6,915 nucleotides of DNA from Acidovorax sp. (GTDB taxonomy: Bacteria; Pseudomonadota; Gammaproteobacteria; Burkholderiales; Burkholderiaceae_C). This document shows positions 1 through 5,420 of this stretch, in pieces. Position numbers and translations under genes: made by a program. The stretch's first letter is position 1. Each line of letters begins with the position of its first letter. The stretch is taken from the NCBI GenBank assembly GCA_011620245.1, contig WOZN01000076.1, positions 1 through 6,915 of the forward strand. The letters run 5' to 3'. The notes beneath the pieces were generated by a model. That model did not search any database. It saw nothing but the letters and a program-made list of their open reading frames with translations, and was not told the origin of the DNA.

Positions 1-54
1 GCCTGTCCTGAGCTTGTCGAAGGGCTCAGGACAGGCCAAGCTCAGGGCGAACGG
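1..54. repeat. Intergenic inverted repeat, CTGAGCTTGTCGAAGG family
   Basis: Bases 1-13 and 24-36 are perfect 13-base reverse complements (gcctgtcctgagc / gctcaggacaggc) around a 10-base loop, ttgtcgaagg. Immediately after, bases 37-54 (caagctcagggcgaacgg) repeat the core CCTGAGCTTG (7-16) in inverted orientation. Short intergenic repeats built on CCTGAGCTTGTCGAAGG and GCCCTGAGCTTG are scattered through many proteobacterial genomes, so I read this as two abutting inverted copies of such a REP-like element. The left edge of the window may cut it. No T-run follows the hairpin on the plus strand, so it does not look like a simple intrinsic terminator. The minus-strand continuation lies outside the window. 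Confidence 0.75.
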
Positions 55-212
55 GTTTTGTCTGAGATATGTTGCTAATCAAGAAGGACGGACAGGCAAC
101 AGCCCGCCCTGCCCTCTGTCCAAGGCATGTCAAGGGGTCAAAACGAAGGGTGAGAAGGGAGCGGCGCGGCAGACCTTGCAAGGGGCCTGCGCGCTGCAAC
201 GGCAGCTGCGCG
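55..212. other. Non-coding interval downstream of ssuE
   Basis: I see no credible gene here: reading frames crossing it have no family resemblance and no ribosome binding site. It contains two imperfect stems: ggacag (90-95) with ctgtcc (116-121), and gcgcggcag (164-172) with ctgcgcgc (187-194). The second lies about 20 bases beyond the ssuE stop codon on the minus strand and could be a weak 3' hairpin of that transcript, but it lacks an adjacent U-run. Confidence 0.5.
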
Positions 213-803
213 TTACACGCTACATCGCACTTGCGAGAAAGGGATCGGCGCGAACCGGCCAGCATGGGCCTGGCTGGGCCGCAGGCTTTCGGTGATGAGC
301 AGGTTCACGGCATCGTCCAGGCGGGCAGCAATGTCGGCATGCACCTCGCAGGCGCCTTCGGGCGTCACCGTGACCTGCGAGTCGGTGGCGTAGATGCCGG
401 GCAGGATATGTTTGGCACCCAGCGATTGCAGCACCGGGCGCAGCGCATAGTCCAGCGCCAGCATATGGTGCGGGCTGCCGCCCGTGGCCAGGGGCAACAC
501 AACCTTGCCCTTGAGCGCCGTCTGCGGCAGCAGGTCAAGGAACACCTTGAGCACGCCGCTGTAGGCAGCCTTGTAAACGGGCGTGGCCACCACCAGCACG
601 CGGGCCTGGGCCACCTGGTCGATGGCGGCGGTCACCGTGGGGTGGCCAAAGTCGGCCAGCAGCAGCGCCTGGGGCGAGAGGTCGCGGATGTGGATGCGGT
701 CCACCAGCGCACCCTGCACCGACAGGCGCTGGGCCACGGCATCCAGCAAAGCGGCAGAGCGTGAGCGCGCCGAAGGGCTACCAGCGATCAACAAGGCGGA
801 CAT
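213..803 (-). CDS. ssuE: NADPH-dependent FMN reductase SsuE
   Basis: This 196-residue flavodoxin-fold reductase would use NADPH to reduce FMN and pass it to the alkanesulfonate monooxygenase SsuD, allowing sulfur to be taken from organosulfonates in the cytoplasm. The N-terminus has the phosphate-binding loop A-G-S-P-S-A-R-S-R-S (residues 7-16). The block V-A-T-P-V-Y-K-A-A-Y-S-G (72-83), then L-K-G-K-V-V-L-P-L-A-T-G-G (97-109), is almost identical to E. coli SsuE as I recall it. Tyr119 in L-D-Y-A-L-R-P-V-L corresponds to the pi-helix tyrosine that sets SsuE apart from ordinary FMN reductases. Length matches the family (about 190). The ATG has a good ribosome binding site, GAAGGA, 5 bases upstream. 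It follows sbp on the same strand after 70 bases, so the two are probably co-transcribed. No ssuD or ssuABC is visible, so the partner monooxygenase must lie elsewhere. Confidence 0.93.
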   Translation of the reverse strand: MSALLIAGSPSARSRSAALLDAVAQRLSVQGALVDRIHIRDLSPQALLLADFGHPTVTAAIDQVAQARVLVVATPVYKAAYSGVLKVFLDLLPQTALKGKVVLPLATGGSPHHMLALDYALRPVLQSLGAKHILPGIYATDSQVTVTPEGACEVHADIAARLDDAVNLLITESLRPSQAHAGRFAPIPFSQVRCSV

Positions 804-824
804 GACGTTCCTTCAATTCAATAT

Positions 825-873
825 TGATAGCTGCCAGCGCTTTATGGGTAAGCGCTGGCGGCCAATTTGGCTC
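825..873. repeat. Hairpin repeat between sbp and ssuE (Comamonadaceae-type GCCAGCGCTT element)
   Basis: gccagcgctt (833-842) and aagcgctggc (850-859) are perfect 10-base reverse complements around the 7-base loop tatgggt. The flanks tgatagct and ggccaatttggct are also typical of an intergenic element I recognise from Comamonadaceae genomes (tgatagctgctagcgctt...aagcgctagcggcc). It fills nearly the whole gap from the sbp stop codon to the ssuE ribosome binding site. In the minus-strand transcript it would fold as a strong stem, so it could stabilise the sbp mRNA 3' end or reduce read-through into ssuE. That effect is inference. Confidence 0.75.
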
Positions 874-1896
874 TTATTTCCGGGTGTAAATCTGGTCGAA
901 GCTCGCGTTGTCCGCAAAATGGTCCTTGGTCGCCTTGTCCCAGCCGCCAAAAGCGGCATCAATGGTGAACAGGTTCAGCTTGGGGAACTGCCCGGCGTAC
1001 TTGGCCTTGGCTTTTTCGGACACGGCGGGGCGGTAGAAATTCTTGCCGGCAATGTCCTGGCCCTCTTCGGTGTAGAGGTATTTCAGGTATTCCTCGGCCA
1101 CGGCACGCGTGCCTTTCTTGTCCACGTTCTTGTCCACCACGGTCACGGCGGGTTCGGCCAGGATGGAGATCGAGGGCGCGATCACGTCGAACTTGGCGCC
1201 GAATTCCTTTTCGAGCAGGTAGGCCTCGTTTTCCCAGGCGATCAGCACATCGCCCTGGTTGCGCTGCGCAAAGGTGATGGTGGAGCCGCGCGCGCCGGTG
1301 TCGAGCACGGGCACGTTGCCATACAGCCGGGCCACGAAATCCTTGGCCTTGGCGTCACTGCCGAACTTGCGCTTGGCGAATTCCCAGGCGGCCAGGTAAT
1401 TCCAGCGGGCGCCGCCCGAGGTCTTGGGGTTGGGCGTGATCACGCTGATGCCGGGCTTGACGAGGTCATCCCAGTCCTTGATGCCCTTGGGGTTGCCCTG
1501 GCGCACCACCAGCACGATGGTCGATGTGTAGGGCGAGCTGTTGTGCGGCAGGCGCTTTTGCCAATCCTTGGGAATCCAGCCACCGTTGGTGTACAGCGCA
1601 TCGGTGTCACCCGCCAGCGCCAGCGTGGCCACGTCGGCCTCCAGCCCGTCGATGATGGAGCGCGCCTGCTTGCCCGAGCCGCCATGCGACTGCTTGATGG
1701 TCACATCCTGGCCGGTCTTGGCCTTCCAGTATTTGGCGAACGCCTGGTTGAACTCCACGTACAACTCACGCGTCGGGTCGTAGGAGACATTGAGCAGCGT
1801 CACGGACTGTGCAAACGACGGCAACGCCGTCAGGGCCAAAGCGCCAGCCAGTGCGGCGGCGAAGGGAAACTTGATAAAGTCGCGGCGAAAGTTCAT
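874..1896 (-). CDS. sbp: Periplasmic sulfate-binding protein of an ABC transporter
   Basis: This 340-residue solute-binding protein would capture sulfate (or thiosulfate) in the periplasm and deliver it to a CysTWA-type permease. Residues 1-30 form a signal peptide: basic M-N-F-R-R, a hydrophobic stretch rich in A and L, and a likely cleavage site near S-F-A-Q. Both signatures of the sulfate-binding family are present: [13 protein letters not shown] (58-70) and N-P-K-T-S-G-G-A-R (156-164). [10 protein letters not shown] (71-80) and L-A-G-D-T-D-A-L (94-101) also fit Sbp/CysP. An in-frame ATG exists 24 codons further upstream, but the internal ATG at 1896 is preferred because it directly begins the signal peptide and has AAGAGG 6 bases upstream. 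ssuE follows on the same strand; no permease genes are next to it. Sbp and CysP are hard to tell apart by eye. Confidence 0.93.
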   Translation of the reverse strand: MNFRRDFIKFPFAAALAGALALTALPSFAQSVTLLNVSYDPTRELYVEFNQAFAKYWKAKTGQDVTIKQSHGGSGKQARSIIDGLEADVATLALAGDTDALYTNGGWIPKDWQKRLPHNSSPYTSTIVLVVRQGNPKGIKDWDDLVKPGISVITPNPKTSGGARWNYLAAWEFAKRKFGSDAKAKDFVARLYGNVPVLDTGARGSTITFAQRNQGDVLIAWENEAYLLEKEFGAKFDVIAPSISILAEPAVTVVDKNVDKKGTRAVAEEYLKYLYTEEGQDIAGKNFYRPAVSEKAKAKYAGQFPKLNLFTIDAAFGGWDKATKDHFADNASFDQIYTRK

Positions 1897-2051
1897 TGAT
1901 GGCCTCTTTTCGTGAATGGGTTGCGGTGCAAAACACCGATGAAACGCATTCTGGAAGGCCTTCCTCAAAACTGGAACTACTGAGATTTCAGTTCTTTATA
2001 TCCAAATCATCTGAGCAACCCTGTTTGCTCACACATCACACAAGGAAACCC
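1897..2051. promoter_or_regulatory. Divergent intergenic region between sbp and yggX
   Basis: This 155-base interval must carry the promoters of sbp (leftward) and probably of yggX (rightward). It includes an AT-rich patch at about 1984-2010 in a GC-rich setting. On the minus strand this patch reads gatttggatataaagaac, and it contains an inverted repeat actga-gatt-tcagt (1979-1992). Sulfate-uptake genes are usually activated by the LysR-type regulator CysB, whose sites are AT-rich and poorly conserved, so this patch is a candidate site. I could not fit confident -35/-10 pairs on either strand. The sbp ribosome binding site (AAGAGG, plus-strand 1903-1908) and that of yggX (AAGGA, 2042-2046) are at its two ends. 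Confidence 0.35.
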
Positions 2052-2324
2052 ATGGCACGCACCGTTCAATGCATCAAGCTCGGCAAGGAAGCCGAAGGCC
2101 TCGACTTCCCCCCCTACCCCGGCGAACTGGGCAAGCGCATCTGGGAAAACGTCAGCAAGCAGGCCTGGGCAGACTGGCTCAAGCACCAGACCATGCTGGT
2201 CAACGAAAACCGCCTGAACCTGGCCGACGCCCGCGCCCGCCAGTACCTGGCCCGGCAGATGGAGAACCACTTTTTTGGCGGCGGCGCAGACGCTGCGACC
2301 GGTTACGTCCCGCCCAGCGCATGA
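2052..2324 (+). CDS. yggX: YggX, Fe(II)-trafficking / oxidative damage protection protein
   Basis: This small 90-residue cytoplasmic protein belongs to the YggX family, which limits oxidative damage to Fe-S clusters and is thought to take part in iron(II) handling. The start M-A-R-T-V-Q-C matches the family N-terminus, with the conserved Cys7. The core Y-P-G-E-L-G-K-R-I (22-30) and the segment [15 protein letters not shown] (38-52) are the family hallmarks. The C-terminus G-Y-V-P-P-S-A also fits, and the length is normal (about 90). The frame stays open upstream to 1896, but the start at 2052 is chosen because it matches the family N-terminus and has AAGGA 5 bases upstream. It lies between sulfur-assimilation genes, whose siroheme/Fe-S reductase is one possible client of Fe-S protection; that link is inference. 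Confidence 0.95.
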   Translation: MARTVQCIKLGKEAEGLDFPPYPGELGKRIWENVSKQAWADWLKHQTMLVNENRLNLADARARQYLARQMENHFFGGGADAATGYVPPSA

Positions 2325-2392
2325 GCCTCCATGTCCTAGTGCTGCCGACCACCCGCAGCCCATGAAACTGGCGCTGCCCGGGCGAGGTAGCC

Positions 2393-2481
2393 GCGGAACT
2401 GGCTTTGCCAGGCCGCTGGCTGCGTACCCCTCCCACGCGAAGCGTGAGAGAGGGGGAAGGAGCGAAGCGACTCAGGGGGTG
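2393..2481. repeat. Multi-hairpin intergenic repeat upstream of mnmC
   Basis: Three stems lie in series. The first is gcgg (2393-2396) with ccgc (2413-2416), enclosing ctggc-ttt-gccag (2399-2411). The second is 2427-2456, with a core cacgc-gaa-gcgtg. It pairs for 12 bp with a 3-base loop in minus-strand RNA, where two outer pairs are G-U; on the plus strand those become C-A mismatches. The third is gagcg/cg(a)ctc (2460-2473). The minus-strand string CACCCCCTGAGTCGCTTCG followed by CTCCTTCCCCCTCTCTCACG is one I recognise as a widespread Comamonadaceae intergenic repeat. Pairing is best on the minus strand, suggesting the element's own functional orientation is opposite to mnmC. Its right edge reaches the mnmC start. 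Confidence 0.7.
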
Positions 2482-2488
2482 CCTCATC
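2474..2488 (+). promoter_or_regulatory. Ribosome binding site and putative ATC initiation codon of mnmC
   Basis: agggggtg (2474-2481) matches the ideal Shine-Dalgarno AGGAGGTG at 7 of 8 bases. It is followed after 4 bases by atc (2486-2488), exactly where homologues start with M-(S/T)-E-P. The Shine-Dalgarno-like string is part of the adjoining repeat element. Standard in-frame alternatives are GTG 2444 and TTG 2405. Both lie inside predicted hairpins of the repeat and have no good ribosome binding site. Confidence 0.5.
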
Positions 2489-4450
2489 TCCGAGCCCGTT
2501 GACTGGCTGCCGGACGGCACCCCCTACAGCCCGCGCTTTGGCGACCGCTACCACAGCGAAAACGGCGGCCTGGACCAGGCCCGCCGCGTTTTTCTGCACG
2601 GCTGCGGCCTGCCTGCGGCCTGGGCCGGGCAGCCACAGTGGCGCATTCTGGAAACCGGGTTTGGCTTCGGCCTGAACTTTCTGGTGACCTGGGCCGCGTG
2701 GCGGGCCGATCCGCAGCGGTCCACGCTGCTGCATTTTGTCTCGACCGAGGCCTGGCCCGTCAGCGCGGACGATCTGCTGCGGGCCACCTCCGCCCACCCC
2801 GGCCTTGCACCGCTGGCCGAAGAGCTTCACCGCCAGTGGTGGGGGCTGCTGCCGGGCGTGCACCGCCTGCGGTTTGACGCGGGCCGGGTGCTGCTCACGC
2901 TGTATGTGGGCGACACGCAGACCCTGCTGCGCCAGCAGAGCCTGACCGTGGATGCGGTCTATCTCGACGGCTTCAGCCCCCAGCGCAACCCCGAGAGCTG
3001 GAGCCTGCATACCCTCAAGGCCGTGGCCCGCTGCTGCCGGCGCGGCACGCGGCTGGCCACCTGGACCATTGCCCGCGCCGTGCGCGATGCCCTGGCGCAA
3101 TGCGGGTTCGATGTGACGCGCGTGCCCGGCGTGCCGCCCAAGCGCGACAACCTGCATGCCGTCTACAACCCGCGCTGGGAGCCGCGCACCACGCGCCAGC
3201 CCCAGGCCACGCCGCAACCCATGACGCCCGGCCCCTGCATCGTGATCGGCGGCGGCATTGCCGGGGCCGCCACGGCGGCCAGCCTGGCCCGGCGCGGCTG
3301 GCAGGTGGTGGTGCTGGACCAGGCCGCCGGGCCTGCAGCGGGTGCCTCGGCCCTGCCCGCCGGTGTGTTTGCCCCCCATGTGTCGCCCGACGACAGCGTG
3401 CTGTCGCGCCTGTCGCGCAGCGGCATACGCACCACGCTGCAGCAGGCCCGCTGGCTGCTGAGCGAAGGCGTGGACTGGTCCCCATGCGGCGTGCTGGAGC
3501 ACCGCACCGACGGCACACCCGGCCTGGCGCCCGGCTGGGCGGACGGACCGGGTGGCGCCTGGAGCCAGCCCGCCCCGCCCGCAGCCCTGGCCGAGGCCCG
3601 GCTGCCACCCGATGCCACGGCCTGCTGGCACCACCAGGCCGGCTGGGTACGCCCGGCGCGTCTGGTCAAGGCCTTGCTGGCGCAGCCCGGCATCCACTGG
3701 CAAGGAGACAGCCAGGTGGCGCAGTTGCGGCGCATGGAACACCCCGCCGCCAACGGCGGCGCGGCCGTCCCGGCCTGGCAGGCGCTGAACGCCCAGGGCC
3801 AGGTGCTTGCCGAGGCGCCCACCCTGGTCATCGCGGCGGGCGCCGGCAGCCTGGAGCTGCTGCACCATCGCTGGCCCCTGCAGCCGGTACGGGGGCAGGT
3901 GTCCTGGGGCGTCCATGCCGACCTTGCCGCGCCGCTGCTGCCCTTCCCGGCCAATGGCCATGGCAACCTGGTTCCCCGGTTTCCGCTGGAAGACAGCCCC
4001 GGCGGCCGCCAAGCCTGGGTGCTGGGCTCCACCTTTGAACGTGGCGTGGAAACCCTGCCGCCATCCGCCACCGATGTCCGGGCGGCCCACACCACCAACT
4101 GGGCCAGGCTGCAGGGCCTGCTGCCCCGGATAGCGCAGCAGCTGGCGCCTGCATTCGCCCCGGCGCTCGCCGCGCCGGGAAAAGGTTCAGCCCTTGAAGA
4201 TTCGGCTTCGGCAGAGCCCGCTTTGCAGTCCTGGGCCGCCGTGCGCTGCACGGCGCCGGACCGCCTGCCCATTGTGGGGCCGGTCGATGCAGCAGGCCTC
4301 CCGGGCCTGTGGGTCTGCACCGCCATGGGCGCGCGCGGCCTGAGCCTGGCCCTTTTGTGTGGCGAACTGCTGGCGGCCCGCCTGCAGGGCGAGCCCCTGC
4401 CACTGGACGCGAAGCTGGCGAGGGCGCTGGGCACCGAGCGCCTGCAATAG
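2486..4450 (+). CDS. mnmC: Bifunctional tRNA 5-methylaminomethyl-2-thiouridine enzyme MnmC
   Basis: MnmC catalyses the last two steps of mnm5(s2)U34 synthesis. A FAD-dependent domain removes the carboxymethyl group from cmnm5U, and an S-adenosylmethionine methyltransferase domain then methylates nm5U. In numbering from 2486 (654 residues; E. coli has 668), the methyltransferase domain comes first: E-T-G-F-G-F-G-L-N-F (56-65) is the SAM loop, and L-D-G-F-S-P (160-165) plus P-K-R-D-N-L complete it. The oxidoreductase domain begins at C-I-V-I-G-G-G-I-A-G (251-260), an FAD Rossmann motif, continues with P-V-R-G-Q-V-S, and ends with R-C-T-A-P-D-R-L-P-I-V-G-P and A-M-G-A-R-G-L-S. The fusion is intact. 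The start is uncertain: the conserved region begins at an ATC; in-frame GTG 2444 or TTG 2405 would add 14 or 27 residues translated from repeat DNA, and a TGA at 2363 closes the frame. A segment at about 567-582 (G-K-G-S-A-L-E-D-S-A...) looks like a variable linker. Confidence 0.93.
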   Translation: MSEPVDWLPDGTPYSPRFGDRYHSENGGLDQARRVFLHGCGLPAAWAGQPQWRILETGFGFGLNFLVTWAAWRADPQRSTLLHFVSTEAWPVSADDLLRATSAHPGLAPLAEELHRQWWGLLPGVHRLRFDAGRVLLTLYVGDTQTLLRQQSLTVDAVYLDGFSPQRNPESWSLHTLKAVARCCRRGTRLATWTIARAVRDALAQCGFDVTRVPGVPPKRDNLHAVYNPRWEPRTTRQPQATPQPMTPGPCIVIGGGIAGAATAASLARRGWQVVVLDQAAGPAAGASALPAGVFAPHVSPDDSVLSRLSRSGIRTTLQQARWLLSEGVDWSPCGVLEHRTDGTPGLAPGWADGPGGAWSQPAPPAALAEARLPPDATACWHHQAGWVRPARLVKALLAQPGIHWQGDSQVAQLRRMEHPAANGGAAVPAWQALNAQGQVLAEAPTLVIAAGAGSLELLHHRWPLQPVRGQVSWGVHADLAAPLLPFPANGHGNLVPRFPLEDSPGGRQAWVLGSTFERGVETLPPSATDVRAAHTTNWARLQGLLPRIAQQLAPAFAPALAAPGKGSALEDSASAEPALQSWAAVRCTAPDRLPIVGPVDAAGLPGLWVCTAMGARGLSLALLCGELLAARLQGEPLPLDAKLARALGTERLQ

Positions 4451-4486
4451 GTGGGCATCCGGCCTGCAGCAAACCCCGCCCGCACC

Positions 4487-4508
4487 ACCCAGAAGCCACC
4501 CAGAAGCC
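4487..4508 (+). repeat. Two tandem copies of an 11-base unit
   Basis: acccagaagcc occurs at 4487-4497 and again, perfectly and without a gap, at 4498-4508, in the non-coding gap after mnmC. It looks like a simple local duplication; no function is evident. Confidence 0.6.
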
Positions 4509-4528
4509 TCGCAAACCCGCGCCAAGAC

Positions 4529-4590
4529 TTGCTTATAAGAAAATAAGCATATTAGAAGCACAAAACAATAGTTTGCATTCATATGCCTGC
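4529..4590 (+). promoter_or_regulatory. Probable promoter/CysB-type operator of the TSUP-cysI operon
   Basis: In the gap between mnmC and the transporter gene, bases 4529-4585 turn sharply AT-rich. A perfect inverted repeat gcttat-aagaaa-ataagc (4531-4548) lies there, followed by catattagaagcac and caatagtttgcattcatatg. TTGCTT (4529-4534) with ATTAGA (4551-4556) at 16-base spacing is one possible -35/-10 pair. Genes for sulfite reduction are normally switched on by the LysR-type regulator CysB, with O-acetylserine as inducer, during sulfur limitation. LysR operators are AT-rich with short dyads, so the site is plausible, but CysB sites are too degenerate to call firmly by eye. Confidence 0.4.
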
Positions 4591-4607
4591 GCCCTACAGT
4601 CGCAGCC

Positions 4608-5411
4608 ATGCATGATTTCGCGTTCATTTTTGCGGGCTTTGCCGTCGGGCTCATCGTGGGCCTGACCGGCGTGGGTGGCGGCTCGCTGATGACGCCCGTG
4701 CTGATTTTCATCTTTGGCGTCAAGCCCCACCTGGCCATTGGCAGCGACCTGCTGTTCGCCGCTTTCACCAAGATGGGCGGCACCGTGAGCATGGCGCGCC
4801 AGCGCCTGGTGCCCTGGCGCGTGGTGGGCCTGCTGTGCGCAGGCAGCATTCCGGCGGCATTGGCTGCGCTGTGGCTGCTGCACCGCATGGGGCCGGCCAC
4901 CGAACAGGCGCAGCACCTCATGACCAGCACGCTGGGCGTTGCCCTGCTGCTCACGGCCGCTGCCACGGCTTACAAGGTGCTGGCGTTCTCGCCCCAACGC
5001 CAGGCCGCCGAACTGGCCGCCCGCCACGCCAACGCAGCCAATGCCGCATTGCCCCGCCACTGGAGCCTGCCGGTGCTGCTGGGCGCGGTGATCGGCACGC
5101 TGGTCACCTTCACCTCGGTGGGCGCGGGGGCCATTGGTGTCACCGTGCTGCTGCTGGTGTTTCCGCACCTGCCGCTGCCGCGCATCATCGCCGCCGACAT
5201 CGCCTACGCCGTGCCCCTTACGCTGGTGGCCGGCCTGGGCCACGCGTCACTGGGCTCGGTCGATTGGCCCCTGCTGCTGCAACTGCTGGCCGGCTCGCTG
5301 CCCGGCATCTGGCTGGGCTCGCGCCTGGTCTCCCGCACGCCGGAGCGCCTGATCCGCTCGGCCCTTTCACTGCTGCTCGCCTGGGCGGGCGCCAAACTGG
5401 TTTTGCTCTGA
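4608..5411 (+). CDS. TauE/SafE (TSUP) family membrane transporter, probably for sulfite or sulfate
   Basis: This 267-residue, very hydrophobic inner-membrane protein has about eight predicted membrane segments (roughly 5-33, 43-58, 70-92, 107-126, 153-183, 195-213, 220-238, 248-266). The family is built from two related halves. Their glycine-rich first helices are visible: G-L-I-V-G-L-T-G-V-G-G-G-S-L (14-27) and G-A-V-I-G-T-L-V-T-F-T-S-V-G-A-G (159-174). L-A-I-G-S-D-L (42-48) after the first half is also typical. Members move sulfite, sulfoacetate, taurine-derived anions or other small anions, so the substrate cannot be read from sequence alone. The siroheme reductase gene starts 9 bases downstream, which points to sulfite export (relief from toxic sulfite) or sulfate uptake in assimilation. 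The start is the ATG at 4608, directly before the first membrane helix; no clear Shine-Dalgarno sequence precedes it. Confidence 0.9.
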   Translation: MHDFAFIFAGFAVGLIVGLTGVGGGSLMTPVLIFIFGVKPHLAIGSDLLFAAFTKMGGTVSMARQRLVPWRVVGLLCAGSIPAALAALWLLHRMGPATEQAQHLMTSTLGVALLLTAAATAYKVLAFSPQRQAAELAARHANAANAALPRHWSLPVLLGAVIGTLVTFTSVGAGAIGVTVLLLVFPHLPLPRIIAADIAYAVPLTLVAGLGHASLGSVDWPLLLQLLAGSLPGIWLGSRLVSRTPERLIRSALSLLLAWAGAKLVLL

Positions 5412-5420
5412 GTTTTTACG

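Noticed and set aside
164..194. Intrinsic terminator for ssuE
   Set aside because: The stem is imperfect and no U-run follows it on the minus strand.
583..1899. Plus-strand open frame of 438 codons opposite sbp
   Set aside because: It mirrors sbp, which has a signal peptide, both family signatures and a ribosome binding site. The antisense product resembles nothing and reflects GC-rich codon bias.
1896..1968. Upstream ATG at 1968 as the sbp start
   Set aside because: It would place 24 non-hydrophobic residues before an otherwise ideal signal peptide, whose own ATG has a good ribosome binding site.
2336..4090. Minus-strand open frame of 584 codons opposite mnmC
   Set aside because: Low-complexity G/A/R/Q-rich translation with no domain, opposite a full MnmC with recognisable motifs from end to end.
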